The notes under the pieces: generated by a model
The model's database searches: none
The model's input: only the letters and a program-made list of their open reading frames with translations
What the model was told of the DNA's origin: nothing
Source of the DNA: Ignavibacteriales bacterium
Lineage (GTDB): Bacteria > Bacteroidota > Ignavibacteria > Ignavibacteriales > Ignavibacteriaceae
Direction: 5' to 3'
Assembly (NCBI GenBank): GCA_016707285.1
Contig: JADJIA010000014.1
Coordinates: forward strand, 62,001-126,000
Length of the DNA stretch: 64,000 bases
Shown here: piece after piece, positions 17,674-25,603 of the stretch
Layout: the number at the start of each line of letters is the position of its first letter
Position numbering within the stretch: the stretch's first letter is position 1
Translations under genes and position numbers: made by a program

Positions 17674-17699
17674 ATGAATATTTATTCTCTTTGTGATTT

Positions 17700-17709
17700 A
17701 GTAATTTGC
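17700..17709 (+). promoter_or_regulatory. Candidate promoter -7 element (GTAATTTGC)
   Basis: A GTAATTTG word about 30 nt upstream of the first MORN-repeat gene, directly after the preceding terminator. The same word occurs ahead of 13850, 53633 and 58418. No matching -33 TTTG at the usual distance was found here. Confidence 0.3.
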
Positions 17710-17736
17710 GAAGTTAACGCAATAAATTACTGATCG

Positions 17737-19050
17737 ATGAAAAAATCTCTTCTTATTCTCCTTTTACCCTGTTTAACTCTCTTTGCCCAGCCGGTAAAGG
17801 AGGTAAAAACCACTAATTTTCCAAACGGGAAAGTTCAAACTGAAGGAGAATATCTCAATGGACAACTTGATGGATATTTTAAGGAATTCTACCCCACGGG
17901 AGTTCTCTGGAAAGAGTGGACTTTTGTAACCGGTATTGAACATGGTATTTCAAACTGGTATTTTGAAAATGGAACCCTTAACCGGACATGGAATTATAAA
18001 TACGGGAAAAGAGAGGGTGAAGGTCTTTGGTATTACGAAACCGGTGAGCTATGGGCACGCGAAAACTATAAAAATGACAAGGTGGAAGGACTCGTCCACA
18101 CATATTATAAATCGGGGAAAATTCAAGGTGACTGGTATTATTCGAACGGCTTGCTTCAGGGGATGGCGACAATCTATTATGAAACCGGGAAAAAGGAAGT
18201 GGAGAGACCCTTCGAAAATGGTCTTCAACATGGGAAAACAACTGTTTTTTACGAATCGGGAAATGTCTCTGCGGTAGCTGACTACAGATATGGCAAAAAA
18301 CATGGTTATGCATATTATTACGATATACTTGGGAAGGTTCGTGTTCGCGAGTATTATGAAGCTGATCTGCTTGTAACCCGAATCCGGTATGATAAAGACG
18401 GAAAATTCACAGAGGAGGAACGGGTTGACAGAAAATTTTATGGTAATGGCGTGTTGTGGGAGGAAGTGCCGGTAAAAAATGGATTTAAGGAAGGTAAATT
18501 GAGTTCTTTTTATGAGAGTGGATTTCTTCGACAGGAGATGACTTATAAAAAGGATATTCTAACAGGCTGGGTATATCGATATCATGAAAATGGTGTTCTC
18601 CAGGAGGAACTTGAGTTACTCAACGGTAAAGCTCACGGTTCTGTTAAAACTTATTATCCAACAGGTTTACTCCTTTCGAACGCAGTTTATGACGGTGGCC
18701 AAAAAAACGGTATAATGCTTGTTTACGAAGAAGATGGATCATTGAAGTTCAGGGCAACCTACAAAGATGACTTGTTAAATGGTGAATACCGGGGTTTTCA
18801 TAAAAATGGACTCACCCGGGTAATTGAGAATTATTATGAAGGAAATTTAAGCGGTAAACAGGAGCTGTTTCTTGAAGACGGGATGCTCTGGAGAGAGGCT
18901 TTTTACAAAAACGGAAAACTTGAAGGCAACCTTAAAGAATTTTATGATGAAAAAATGATTAAAAAAGAGGAATTCTACGAAGGTGGAGTGCTTAAAACAG
19001 CCAGGGAATATGATTCATCGGGCAATTTGATTTACACATTTGGATACTAA
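17737..19050 (+). CDS. Secreted MORN_2 / YwqK-type repeat protein, large
   Basis: The signal peptide 'MKKSLLILLLPCLTLFAQ' is followed by about 18 repeats of 23-24 residues with the pattern Y-Y-x-[TS]-G-x-[LK]...Y-x-[ND]-G-x-x-x-G ('YYETGELWARENYKNDKVEG', 'FYESGNVSAVADYRYGKKHG'). These are MORN_2 repeats, which fold as beta-hairpins. Members are often labelled YwqK-family antitoxins, but nothing here supports a toxin-antitoxin pair. The length (437 residues), export signal and a tandem paralog suggest a surface or periplasmic scaffold. The C-terminal 'EYDSSGNLIYTFGY' motif is shared with the next gene, which begins 1 nt after this gene's stop. Confidence 0.85.
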   Translation: MKKSLLILLLPCLTLFAQPVKEVKTTNFPNGKVQTEGEYLNGQLDGYFKEFYPTGVLWKEWTFVTGIEHGISNWYFENGTLNRTWNYKYGKREGEGLWYYETGELWARENYKNDKVEGLVHTYYKSGKIQGDWYYSNGLLQGMATIYYETGKKEVERPFENGLQHGKTTVFYESGNVSAVADYRYGKKHGYAYYYDILGKVRVREYYEADLLVTRIRYDKDGKFTEEERVDRKFYGNGVLWEEVPVKNGFKEGKLSSFYESGFLRQEMTYKKDILTGWVYRYHENGVLQEELELLNGKAHGSVKTYYPTGLLLSNAVYDGGQKNGIMLVYEEDGSLKFRATYKDDLLNGEYRGFHKNGLTRVIENYYEGNLSGKQELFLEDGMLWREAFYKNGKLEGNLKEFYDEKMIKKEEFYEGGVLKTAREYDSSGNLIYTFGY

Positions 19051-19051
19051 T

Positions 19052-19955
19052 ATGAAAACTTTGATTTTATTTTTTTTGGCGCTGAATTTTGTTGTTTTAA
19101 CCCAAAACGGTGAAAAAATTGAGAGGTATCCATCAGGGATTCTAAAAGAGGTAAAACATTTTAAGAATAATAAACTTGATGGTATAGTACGGCAATATTA
19201 TCCGAGCGGTATTCTTGCTTCCTCCATAAATTACAAATCGGGAGTTAAAGACGGTGAGTTGATGAATTACGACTCCACCGGAATTCTCAAAGAACATTTT
19301 GTTTATGCCAACGACAAACTCAACGGAAAGTTCGAAACATTTCATACAGATGGGAAACTGAGAGAAGAGGGGAGTTATCTTGATGGAGTTTTCTCAGGTG
19401 AATATGTCTCTTATCACGAAAATGGTAAAATAAAAAGTAAATCTTTCTTTATATCGGGGAAACTTGAGGGTATTTCTTTTGAGTATTTTGATTCCAGGCA
19501 TTCTGAAAGGTGAACTTCTATATGAGAATGGTGTGCAGGAGGGAATCACTAAATGGTATTATGAAACAGGTGAACTTCTTGGCGAATACCCATACACTTC
19601 AAGCAAAATTCACGGGACTGTTAAAGAATATTATCCATCGGGAAAACCCAAAGCAGTGAAAGATTACATTGGGAGCAAAGCTGAAGGGATACATAAAACC
19701 TGGTTCGAAAATGGAAATTTAAGCAGTGAGATCAGTTATAAAAACAGTTTGAAGGTTGGTACCTCTAAAACCTGGTATGAATCGGGAAAAATCTGGACAG
19801 AGCAGATTTGGGTGAATAACCGTCTTGATGGAGAATCAAAAATATATTTTGAGTCGGGTGGATTATGGTCGGTTGATTTTTACGAAAAAGGGGTTCTCAA
19901 ATCATCAAAAGAATATGATTCATCGGGTAAACTGATCGGCGAAAAAGTTTATTGA
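19052..19955 (+). pseudogene. Second secreted MORN_2 repeat protein, single frameshift
   Basis: ATG 19052 gives the signal peptide 'MKTLILFFLALNFVVLTQ', followed by MORN_2 repeats to about 19490. There the frame changes at 'GATTCCAGGC'. Deleting one C of the CC pair (19494-19495) restores 'FDSGILKGELLYENG' and continues to 19955, ending 'EYDSSGKLIGEKVY', the counterpart of the tail of the preceding gene. The repaired protein would be about 300 residues. As written, translation stops at 19513. This is a tandem duplicate of 17737 with fewer repeats. Decay and a single-base sequencing error are both possible. Confidence 0.78.
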
Positions 19956-20020
19956 TATGGTTGAGATGTTTAAGACTAACAAGTTCAAAACCGTTTGGAA
20001 TTATGAAGAAGGAATAAAAA

Positions 20021-20911
20021 TTGAACAAAAGCAAGTTTAATGTCGGGTTACTTCAGCTTCAGATAGGTGAAAACCTCGAAGCAAATGTAAAACACGCTGC
20101 TGAGGCAGTGCGGGAAGCTGCACAAAAGGGTGCAAATGTAATATGTTTACCGGAGATATATCGTTCACAATATTTTTGTCAAAAAGAAGATATTGAACTG
20201 TATGATCTTGCAGAGACTATTCCCGGAATCTCGACAGATGTTTTTACAAAAATTGCACGGGAGACCGGAACTTATATAGTTGTACCTGTTTTTGAAAAAA
20301 GATCGTTGGGAGTTTATCACAACAGTCTTGCATTCATCGACGATGATGGTGAGATTCAGGGGATTTACAGAAAGATGCACATCCCTGACGACCCTGCATA
20401 TTATGAGAAGTTTTATTTCACACCCGGCGATTTGGGATTTAAGGCATTTAACACCAAATACGGCAAGATTGGAACTTTAATTTGCTGGGATCAATGGTTC
20501 CCCGAGGGAGCCAGAATCACTTCAATGCTCGGCTCGGTTATGTTGTTTTATCCTACAGCGATTGGCTGGCATCCCTATGAAATTGAGGAGCATGGCAAAC
20601 AACAAAGAGATGCCTGGATGACTGTACAAAGAGGTCACGCTGTCGCCAACGGAGTATATGTAGCAGCTGTGAACAGAGTAGGATTTGAGCAACCCGTTAA
20701 AGAACAGCCCGGAATAAAATTTTGGGGTTCCTCTTTTCTCGCCGATCCTCAGGGAGTCATTATCGCCGAGGCACCTTCAGACCGGGAAGCGGTGATTGTT
20801 GCTGAAATTGATTTGGAAAAGATTGAATATATCAGACGCAACTGGCCCTTTTTCAGGGACAGAAGGATTGATGCTTACGGTGATATAACCAAAAGATTCC
20901 TCGAAAACTGA
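20021..20911 (+). CDS. aguB: N-carbamoylputrescine amidase
   Basis: A 296-residue nitrilase-superfamily enzyme with triad E45 ('LPEIYRSQYFCQ'), K118 ('YRKMHIPDDP') and C155 ('TLICWDQWFPEGAR'). The 'YRSQYFCQ' and 'DQWFPEGAR' segments are characteristic of AguB, which converts N-carbamoylputrescine to putrescine, CO2 and ammonia. The start is TTG at 20021, with an AAGGA site about 7 nt upstream (the earlier ATG at 20003 runs into a stop after four codons). aguA follows 22 nt later, so the two steps are made together. This supports putrescine synthesis from agmatine. Confidence 0.95.
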   Translation: MNKSKFNVGLLQLQIGENLEANVKHAAEAVREAAQKGANVICLPEIYRSQYFCQKEDIELYDLAETIPGISTDVFTKIARETGTYIVVPVFEKRSLGVYHNSLAFIDDDGEIQGIYRKMHIPDDPAYYEKFYFTPGDLGFKAFNTKYGKIGTLICWDQWFPEGARITSMLGSVMLFYPTAIGWHPYEIEEHGKQQRDAWMTVQRGHAVANGVYVAAVNRVGFEQPVKEQPGIKFWGSSFLADPQGVIIAEAPSDREAVIVAEIDLEKIEYIRRNWPFFRDRRIDAYGDITKRFLEN

Positions 20912-20933
20912 TTTTAACAAAGGTATAATCCCA

Positions 20934-21998
20934 ATGACACAAAAGAAACCTGCTTATATGATGCCTGCTGAATTTGAAAAACACTCCGCAACCATTCTTG
21001 GATGGCCTCACAATAAAGAGGACTGGCCCGACAAATTTGAGCCCATCCCATGGGTTTATACTGAGATTGTGAAAAAACTTGTTCCTTATGAAAAAGTTGT
21101 TATTATTTATGATACCGACAAAAGACTCGAAGGAATCAAAACAAAACTGAAGATGGCTGAGGTTTCTGAAGAAAATCTGATATTTATTAAATCACCAACC
21201 GATCGTGGCTGGATGCGAGACTCGATGCCGCAGTTCGTAAAAGCAAAAAACGAGGTTTTTGGTTGGGATTTTGGTTTTAATGCCTGGGCTAAATATGACA
21301 ATTTTAAAAAAGATGCAAAATCGTCCAGGGTTTTGCTCGAAATGCTGAATATCCCATATGGAATACCCGTTTATAATAACACAAAAATTGTTCTCGAGGG
21401 CGGGTCAATTGACATAAATGGCAAGGGAACCTTGATCACCACTGAAGAATGTCTTCTCGATCCCGTTGTTCAAACGAGAAACCCAGGTTTCACTAAATAT
21501 GATTATGAATTTGCTTTCAGAGAATTTCTGGGAGTTACAAATGTTATCTGGTTAAACAAAGGTATTGCAGGGGATGATACTCATGGTCATGTTGATGATC
21601 TCTGCCGTTTTGTGAATCCCACAACTGTTGTCATCTGTGATGAAAACGATAAAAAAGATGAAAACTACAAAATTTTGAAAGAGAATATCGAGAGGCTTTC
21701 ATCAGCAACTCTTGAGGACGGTTCAAAACTTGAAGTTGTAGCTTTGCCCATGCCGGAGCCGGTGGTTTTCGATGGAATGAGACTTCCTGCGAGCTACGCC
21801 AATTTTTATATTGCAAACGGAACTGTGCTCGTTCCAACCTTTAACGATTCAAACGACAGAATTGCCCTGGGGATATTGGCTGAGCTTTTCCCAAAACGCA
21901 AAGTTGTTGGAATTGGTGCGGTTGACCTCGTTTGGGGGCTTGGAACTCTTCACTGCCTCACTCATGAAATCCCGTTTGGGAAAAATCTGAATTTTTAA
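20934..21998 (+). CDS. aguA: Agmatine deiminase
   Basis: A 354-residue pentein-fold guanidino-modifying enzyme. Signatures are 'GWMRDSMPQFV' (substrate carboxylate and guanidinium contacts), 'VLEGGSIDINGKGTLITTEE', 'GDDTHGHVDDLCRFV' with the catalytic His/Asp, and the catalytic Cys at about residue 341 in 'GLGTLHCLTHEIP'. It hydrolyses agmatine to N-carbamoylputrescine and ammonia, feeding the adjacent aguB product. Length is normal for the family. It is followed by a 9-bp inverted repeat (22012-22051) and an unusual operator-like region. No arginine decarboxylase gene is visible in the window. Confidence 0.95.
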   Translation: MTQKKPAYMMPAEFEKHSATILGWPHNKEDWPDKFEPIPWVYTEIVKKLVPYEKVVIIYDTDKRLEGIKTKLKMAEVSEENLIFIKSPTDRGWMRDSMPQFVKAKNEVFGWDFGFNAWAKYDNFKKDAKSSRVLLEMLNIPYGIPVYNNTKIVLEGGSIDINGKGTLITTEECLLDPVVQTRNPGFTKYDYEFAFREFLGVTNVIWLNKGIAGDDTHGHVDDLCRFVNPTTVVICDENDKKDENYKILKENIERLSSATLEDGSKLEVVALPMPEPVVFDGMRLPASYANFYIANGTVLVPTFNDSNDRIALGILAELFPKRKVVGIGAVDLVWGLGTLHCLTHEIPFGKNLNF

Positions 21999-22011
21999 TT
22001 TTGCCTGATAT

Positions 22012-22051
22012 CCGGTGTTGTTCTTGGAGTTTATACCCAGCTCAACACCGG
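22012..22051 (+). terminator. Perfect 9-bp inverted repeat after aguA, no T run
   Basis: CCGGTGTTG (22012-22020) pairs with CAACACCGG (22043-22051) around a 22-nt loop, 14 nt past the aguA stop. No T-tract follows, so it is not a standard intrinsic terminator. It may act as a 3' mRNA stabiliser or a weak terminator. Similar T-less hairpins follow tetR and the DUF302 gene. Confidence 0.5.
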
Positions 22052-22083
22052 GTCCATCCTGATTCTACCCGTTATTCTTCATA

Positions 22084-22230
22084 ATTAGTAATTCATCCCC
22101 AACTTTACATTGGAGATTAGTATTGTAATCCTAATATTGTACGATAAATTAGTAAACATCTCTAATTTTAGACAGAATATTAGTAACACATTCCTAATTT
22201 TTTACAGAAACTTAGTATTGTAATCCTAAG
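22084..22230. promoter_or_regulatory. Array of five phased palindromic sites (ATTAG-N9/10-CTAAT)
   Basis: Four clear imperfect palindromes and one weaker copy share the form ATTAG-N9/10-CTAAT. They lie at 22084 (degenerate right half), 22116-22135, 22148-22166, 22179-22198 and 22211-22230 (CTTAG/CTAAG variant). Start-to-start distances are 32, 32, 31 and 32 bp, close to three helical turns, so all sites face the same side of the DNA. The linkers also share an ACAG-A word in two units. The array lies between aguA and the tetR efflux operon. It may be an operator cluster for a dimeric regulator, or a tandem repeat with incidental symmetry. No cas genes, and the spacers are too short for CRISPR. 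Confidence 0.6.
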
Positions 22231-22250
22231 ATAAGTGAACTATAAGACTG

Positions 22251-22267
22251 TTTCATTATAAATGAAA
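22251..22267. promoter_or_regulatory. Inverted repeat TTTCAT-N5-ATGAAA
   Basis: A 6-bp perfect inverted repeat with a 5-nt AT-rich centre, just after the phased array and before the probable TetR operators. It could be a regulator site. The sequence alone does not show which protein binds. Confidence 0.35.
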
Positions 22268-22276
22268 GATGTTATA

Positions 22277-22290
22277 TGAATCACAATTCA
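22277..22290. promoter_or_regulatory. Probable TetR-family operator, distal copy (TGAAT-N4-ATTCA)
   Basis: Perfect arms TGAAT and ATTCA around CACA, extended by flanking AT symmetry. The same palindrome with a 4-nt centre recurs at 22352-22365, 75 bp nearer the tetR start. Pairs of such short-centre palindromes ahead of a tetR gene usually mean autoregulation. Confidence 0.55.
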
Positions 22291-22351
22291 TAATATAAAG
22301 TGATAATTATGGTACTAAGGTATTGTATGAATGAAGACAAAGGGTTATATT

Positions 22352-22365
22352 TGAATAATGATTCA
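22352..22365. promoter_or_regulatory. Probable TetR-family operator, proximal copy (TGAAT-N4-ATTCA)
   Basis: TGAAT-AATG-ATTCA, ending 26 nt before the ATG at 22392, where a repressor would block transcription initiation. It matches the copy at 22277-22290 in both arms and spacing. Confidence 0.58.
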
Positions 22366-22391
22366 TAAATTTTTTGTTTACTGGAGATGAG

Positions 22392-22976
22392 ATGAGAGTT
22401 AAAGAAGGCACTAAAGAAAAAGATATTCTGGAAGCTGCGATAAAAGTATTTGCTCAGCACAGTTATCATGGTGCAAAAATGTCGAAGATTGCTGAAATAG
22501 CAAATGTCTCGATAGGCACACTATACCTTTATTATGTAAACAAAGAGGATCTGCTTGTTAAAGTTTTTGAGAATCTGTGGAAGAAACTGTATGTTGAGAT
22601 CGAATCCCTTGCGATGAGGGAAGATCTTGGTGTAACTGAAAAACTTGATTATTTGATAGACCTTTTCTTTGATATTTTTTCAAACAATCCCGATCTTGCA
22701 ACCGTTTTTGTGAATGAGCAACATCATGTGATGCGGAATGCCGAAGTGGATGTTATGTATTATCACGACTTTATGGCAAAAGCCGAGTTGATTATCCTCG
22801 AAGGGATAAAAGACAAAAAGATTAATCCAAATCTGAATGTTAAAGTGCTTCGTTTCTTCATTTTGGGTGGCATCAAACTTCTGCTTGATATCTGGGCAAA
22901 GGAACCCAAACTGGTGCCGCTTAGTGCAATCAGGATTAATGTAAAAACAGTGATTAAAAAAGGAATTCTTAATTAA
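22392..22976 (+). CDS. TetR/AcrR family transcriptional regulator
   Basis: From ATG 22392 (GGAG site about 10 nt upstream) the product has 194 residues. The N-terminal helix-turn-helix reads 'ILEAAIKVFAQHSYHGAKMS' followed by 'IAEIANVSIGTLYLYYVNKE', the classic TetR recognition region. The rest is an all-helical ligand and dimer domain without a recognisable ligand signature. It heads a tolC-hlyD-ABC2-ABC2 operon, so it probably represses efflux until a toxic substrate binds. Two matching palindromes upstream suggest autoregulation. A TTG at 22374 is possible but would only add a short tail. Confidence 0.9.
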   Translation: MRVKEGTKEKDILEAAIKVFAQHSYHGAKMSKIAEIANVSIGTLYLYYVNKEDLLVKVFENLWKKLYVEIESLAMREDLGVTEKLDYLIDLFFDIFSNNPDLATVFVNEQHHVMRNAEVDVMYYHDFMAKAELIILEGIKDKKINPNLNVKVLRFFILGGIKLLLDIWAKEPKLVPLSAIRINVKTVIKKGILN

Positions 22977-22997
22977 ATAATTCCCACACCGGAAGAT

Positions 22998-23039
22998 CGG
23001 GACTCATGAAATGTGATTAACTGCAATTTTTGAGTCCCG
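22998..23039 (+). promoter_or_regulatory. Perfect 9-bp hairpin between tetR and tolC
   Basis: CGGGACTCA (22998-23006) pairs with TGAGTCCCG (23031-23039) around a 24-nt loop, and the stem can extend past a one-base bulge. No T run follows. It lies 21 nt after the tetR stop. It could partly terminate transcription, separate tetR levels from the transporter genes, or stabilise the mRNA. Confidence 0.5.
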
Positions 23040-23125
23040 AATCCTGCGGTAAATATAATTTAATTAACAGATAGACGACGCATTAAAATGAAAACTGAAT
23101 CATATATAATTAAAATTTGGAACAG

Positions 23126-24616
23126 ATGATGAATTTCAGAAAAATATTAGAGATAACGGGGTTATTGATTCTTGGGGCTCTGGTAATCCATCCACAAAGT
23201 CAGGGAGAGAAGATCGACCTCGAGTTTGCAGTGGCATCTGCCCTTAAAGGTCATCCCAGGATTAAGCAGATGGAGACTGCCGTCCAAAAAAGCGAGAGAG
23301 GTAAAGAAGATGCATTTGGCAATTTTTTACCGGAAATTAATCTTGGGTACTCTTTTACTCACCTTAACGGACCGATAAGCATTGACTTAAGTCCGATAAG
23401 GGATGCCATGATAACTCTCCAATCAAAAAATCAGGCTGAGTTTGCAAATATTTACAGATTAATGGGTGGAGGGGCTCCATTGACTGATGCCCAAAAATCA
23501 TCCCTTGCAGGAAATTATGCCACTCAATTAAATTCACTTCTACCCGAATTTAAATCCACGCTGAAAAAACAGGATTATTGGACTGCCACAATCACAGGTG
23601 TTCAACCCTTGTTCACGGGTGGTAAAATCGTTGCTGCCAATAAGATTGCAGAACTTGAATACTCCGCAGCAAATCTGGAATTACAAAGAGTAAAAAATGA
23701 GATTACCGCTGAGGTGATCAATAATTATCTCAATGTGGTGTTTTTAACAGAACTTGTGAAGGTAAGAACTGATGTAACTTCGGGGATGAAAAAACACGAG
23801 GAGAGAGCGGGAAAGATGCTGGCTGAAGGATTGATTGCAAATTACAATTACCTCCGTGCAAAAGTGGCAGTTTCAGATGCAGAAAGAAATCTTTACAACG
23901 ACCAAAAAAACCTCGAATTGGCAATTTTAGCCTTAAAAAACTCGATGGCAATTGAAGAGAATCGCGAAATAGTAGTCGAAGACTCACTTGTAACCACCAC
24001 TTTTCTCGAAACAGAAATAATTTACACTCAACTTGCGAAAGAAAATCACCCACTTCTGAAATTGATTGAGATAAAAAAGCAGATGGCTGCGGAAAAAGTT
24101 AGTGTTGACAGGTCAAAATTTATGCCAACGATAGCCGCATTTGGTAAATATGAACTTTATCCTGAATATCTTTCAGCCATTGAGCCCAAATGGGCTGTGG
24201 GTGTATCGTTAAATCTTAATCTTTTTAATGGATTGCAGGATAAAGCAAATTTACAAAGCAGCAAACTGCTTGAAAAAGAGATTGGATACATCGAGCAGGA
24301 TGCAACTTCGAAAATAAATCTTCTTGTACAAAAGCAATATCGTGCCTCTGAGAATTCAGCCGAACGATTTGGAAGAGGATCAACTTCGCTTGAACTGGCA
24401 GAGGAAAACCTGCGGCTTAATGAAAAACGATTTGACACCGGACTTGGTACATCCCTTGAGGTGGTGGATGCCCGACTAATGCTTGAAAAGAATAAAATTG
24501 AGTTAAAAACGGCACTTTATGAATATTACAAAAATGTTTGTCAGTTGCTTGAAACGAGCGGTAAACCGGAAGATTTTTTAAGGATATGGTTAATGCAAGG
24601 AGAAAAAACTAAATGA
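23126..24616 (+). CDS. TolC-family outer-membrane efflux protein
   Basis: About 496 residues from ATG 23126 (a second ATG follows directly at 23129; TTG 23117 is less likely). An N-terminal signal region 'ILEITGLLILGALVIHPQSQ' is followed by the two OEP half-repeats: 'LDLEFAVASALKGHPRIKQ'-like starts, long helices, and 'GVQPLFTGGKIVAANKIAELE' and 'GVSLNLNLFNGLQDKANLQSS' strands. The second half has 'LAEENLRLNEKRFDTGLGTSLEVVDA', a strong TolC landmark. It forms the trimeric outer-membrane duct for the adaptor and ABC permeases downstream, with which it overlaps by 4 nt. Confidence 0.92.
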   Translation: MMNFRKILEITGLLILGALVIHPQSQGEKIDLEFAVASALKGHPRIKQMETAVQKSERGKEDAFGNFLPEINLGYSFTHLNGPISIDLSPIRDAMITLQSKNQAEFANIYRLMGGGAPLTDAQKSSLAGNYATQLNSLLPEFKSTLKKQDYWTATITGVQPLFTGGKIVAANKIAELEYSAANLELQRVKNEITAEVINNYLNVVFLTELVKVRTDVTSGMKKHEERAGKMLAEGLIANYNYLRAKVAVSDAERNLYNDQKNLELAILALKNSMAIEENREIVVEDSLVTTTFLETEIIYTQLAKENHPLLKLIEIKKQMAAEKVSVDRSKFMPTIAAFGKYELYPEYLSAIEPKWAVGVSLNLNLFNGLQDKANLQSSKLLEKEIGYIEQDATSKINLLVQKQYRASENSAERFGRGSTSLELAEENLRLNEKRFDTGLGTSLEVVDARLMLEKNKIELKTALYEYYKNVCQLLETSGKPEDFLRIWLMQGEKTK

Positions 24617-25593
24617 AAAAGTTAAAATATCTTGGAGTCCTTTTAGTACCCATAACTCTGATAATTGTCGGAGTAATCTTTCTGAACAGAACAGAAGAGA
24701 CAAACTCAAAGACAGTGGTGACCGGTATGGCAGAAGCAAGGGATATTGATGTTGCATCAAAGATAGCCGGCAGAATTGCAGAAATATATTTTGAAGAAGG
24801 TGCAGTTGTAAACGAAGGTGATATTCTTGCCACAATCCAAAGCAGGGAGCTTGATGCTAAAGTTGAACAGGCACAAAATCTTCGTAACGCCGCCAAAGCA
24901 AAAATGGATATGGCACATAACGGAGCGAGACCTGAAGAAAAAGAAGCGGTTCAAAAGCTTTACAATCAAGCCCAATTTCAGTTTGATCTTGCATCAAAAA
25001 CATGGACGAGGATGCAAAATTTGTATGGTGAACAGTTGATCTCAGCGCAGGAACGGGATGTTTACGAATTTCAGTATAAAGCAGCACAGGAACAACTGTT
25101 TGCGGCAAAAGCGAAATATGATCTTGTCCTTGCCGGAGCCCGTCCCGAGGAGCAGGAAATGGCAAAAAGCAGTTTTATGCAGGCTGAAAGTGGAGTTAAA
25201 GAGGTGCTTGCTTACCATGATGAACTTACTATAAAAGCTCCTGTTACCGGTGAGCTGAAGAAAAAGATTGTTGATGTTGGCGAGATCGCTTCGGCCGGTT
25301 ACCCTGTTTTTACCATTCTTGACTTGTCTGAAGTATGGATCACCATCCAACTCAAAGAGACCATGCTTGAAGGGATAAAAAAGGGAGGTATTCTGAAAGG
25401 AAAAGTTCCGGCACTTGGCAACAAAGAGTATGAATTTGAAGTGTTTTATATCGCTCCGATGGGGGAATTTGCTAATTGGAAGCCTACGAATCAGAAATCA
25501 GATTTTGACATAAAAACTTTTGAAGTAAGGGTCAGACCAAAAGACAAGTTGGTGGTGATCAGGCCCGGTATGAGTGTAAAATTCGAATTCTGA
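24613..25593 (+). CDS. HlyD-type periplasmic adaptor (membrane fusion protein)
   Basis: A 326-residue protein with an N-terminal membrane anchor ('LGVLLVPITLIIVGVIFL'), a split lipoyl-like domain ('VASKIAGRIAEIYFEEGAVV' and later 'IKAPVTGELKKKIVDVGEIA') and a long coiled-coil hairpin between them containing two near repeats ('AHNGARPEEKE' and 'VLAGARPEEQE'). A beta-barrel domain follows ('VWITIQLKET'). It links the inner-membrane permeases to TolC. It resembles the YbhG/EmrA-like adaptors paired with ABC-2 exporters. The start overlaps the tolC stop (ATGA). Confidence 0.92.
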   Translation: MKKLKYLGVLLVPITLIIVGVIFLNRTEETNSKTVVTGMAEARDIDVASKIAGRIAEIYFEEGAVVNEGDILATIQSRELDAKVEQAQNLRNAAKAKMDMAHNGARPEEKEAVQKLYNQAQFQFDLASKTWTRMQNLYGEQLISAQERDVYEFQYKAAQEQLFAAKAKYDLVLAGARPEEQEMAKSSFMQAESGVKEVLAYHDELTIKAPVTGELKKKIVDVGEIASAGYPVFTILDLSEVWITIQLKETMLEGIKKGGILKGKVPALGNKEYEFEVFYIAPMGEFANWKPTNQKSDFDIKTFEVRVRPKDKLVVIRPGMSVKFEF

Positions 25594-25603
25594 AATATAA
25601 CCG

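Noticed and set aside
17737..19955. YwqK toxin-antitoxin system
   Set aside because: No toxin-like small gene is adjacent, and both proteins carry signal peptides, so the MORN repeats are described without that function.
22084..22230. Possible CRISPR array (regularly spaced repeats)
   Set aside because: Repeats are about 19-20 bp and vary, linkers are only 11-13 bp and partly similar to each other, and no cas gene is present. The palindromic form fits operators or a tandem repeat.
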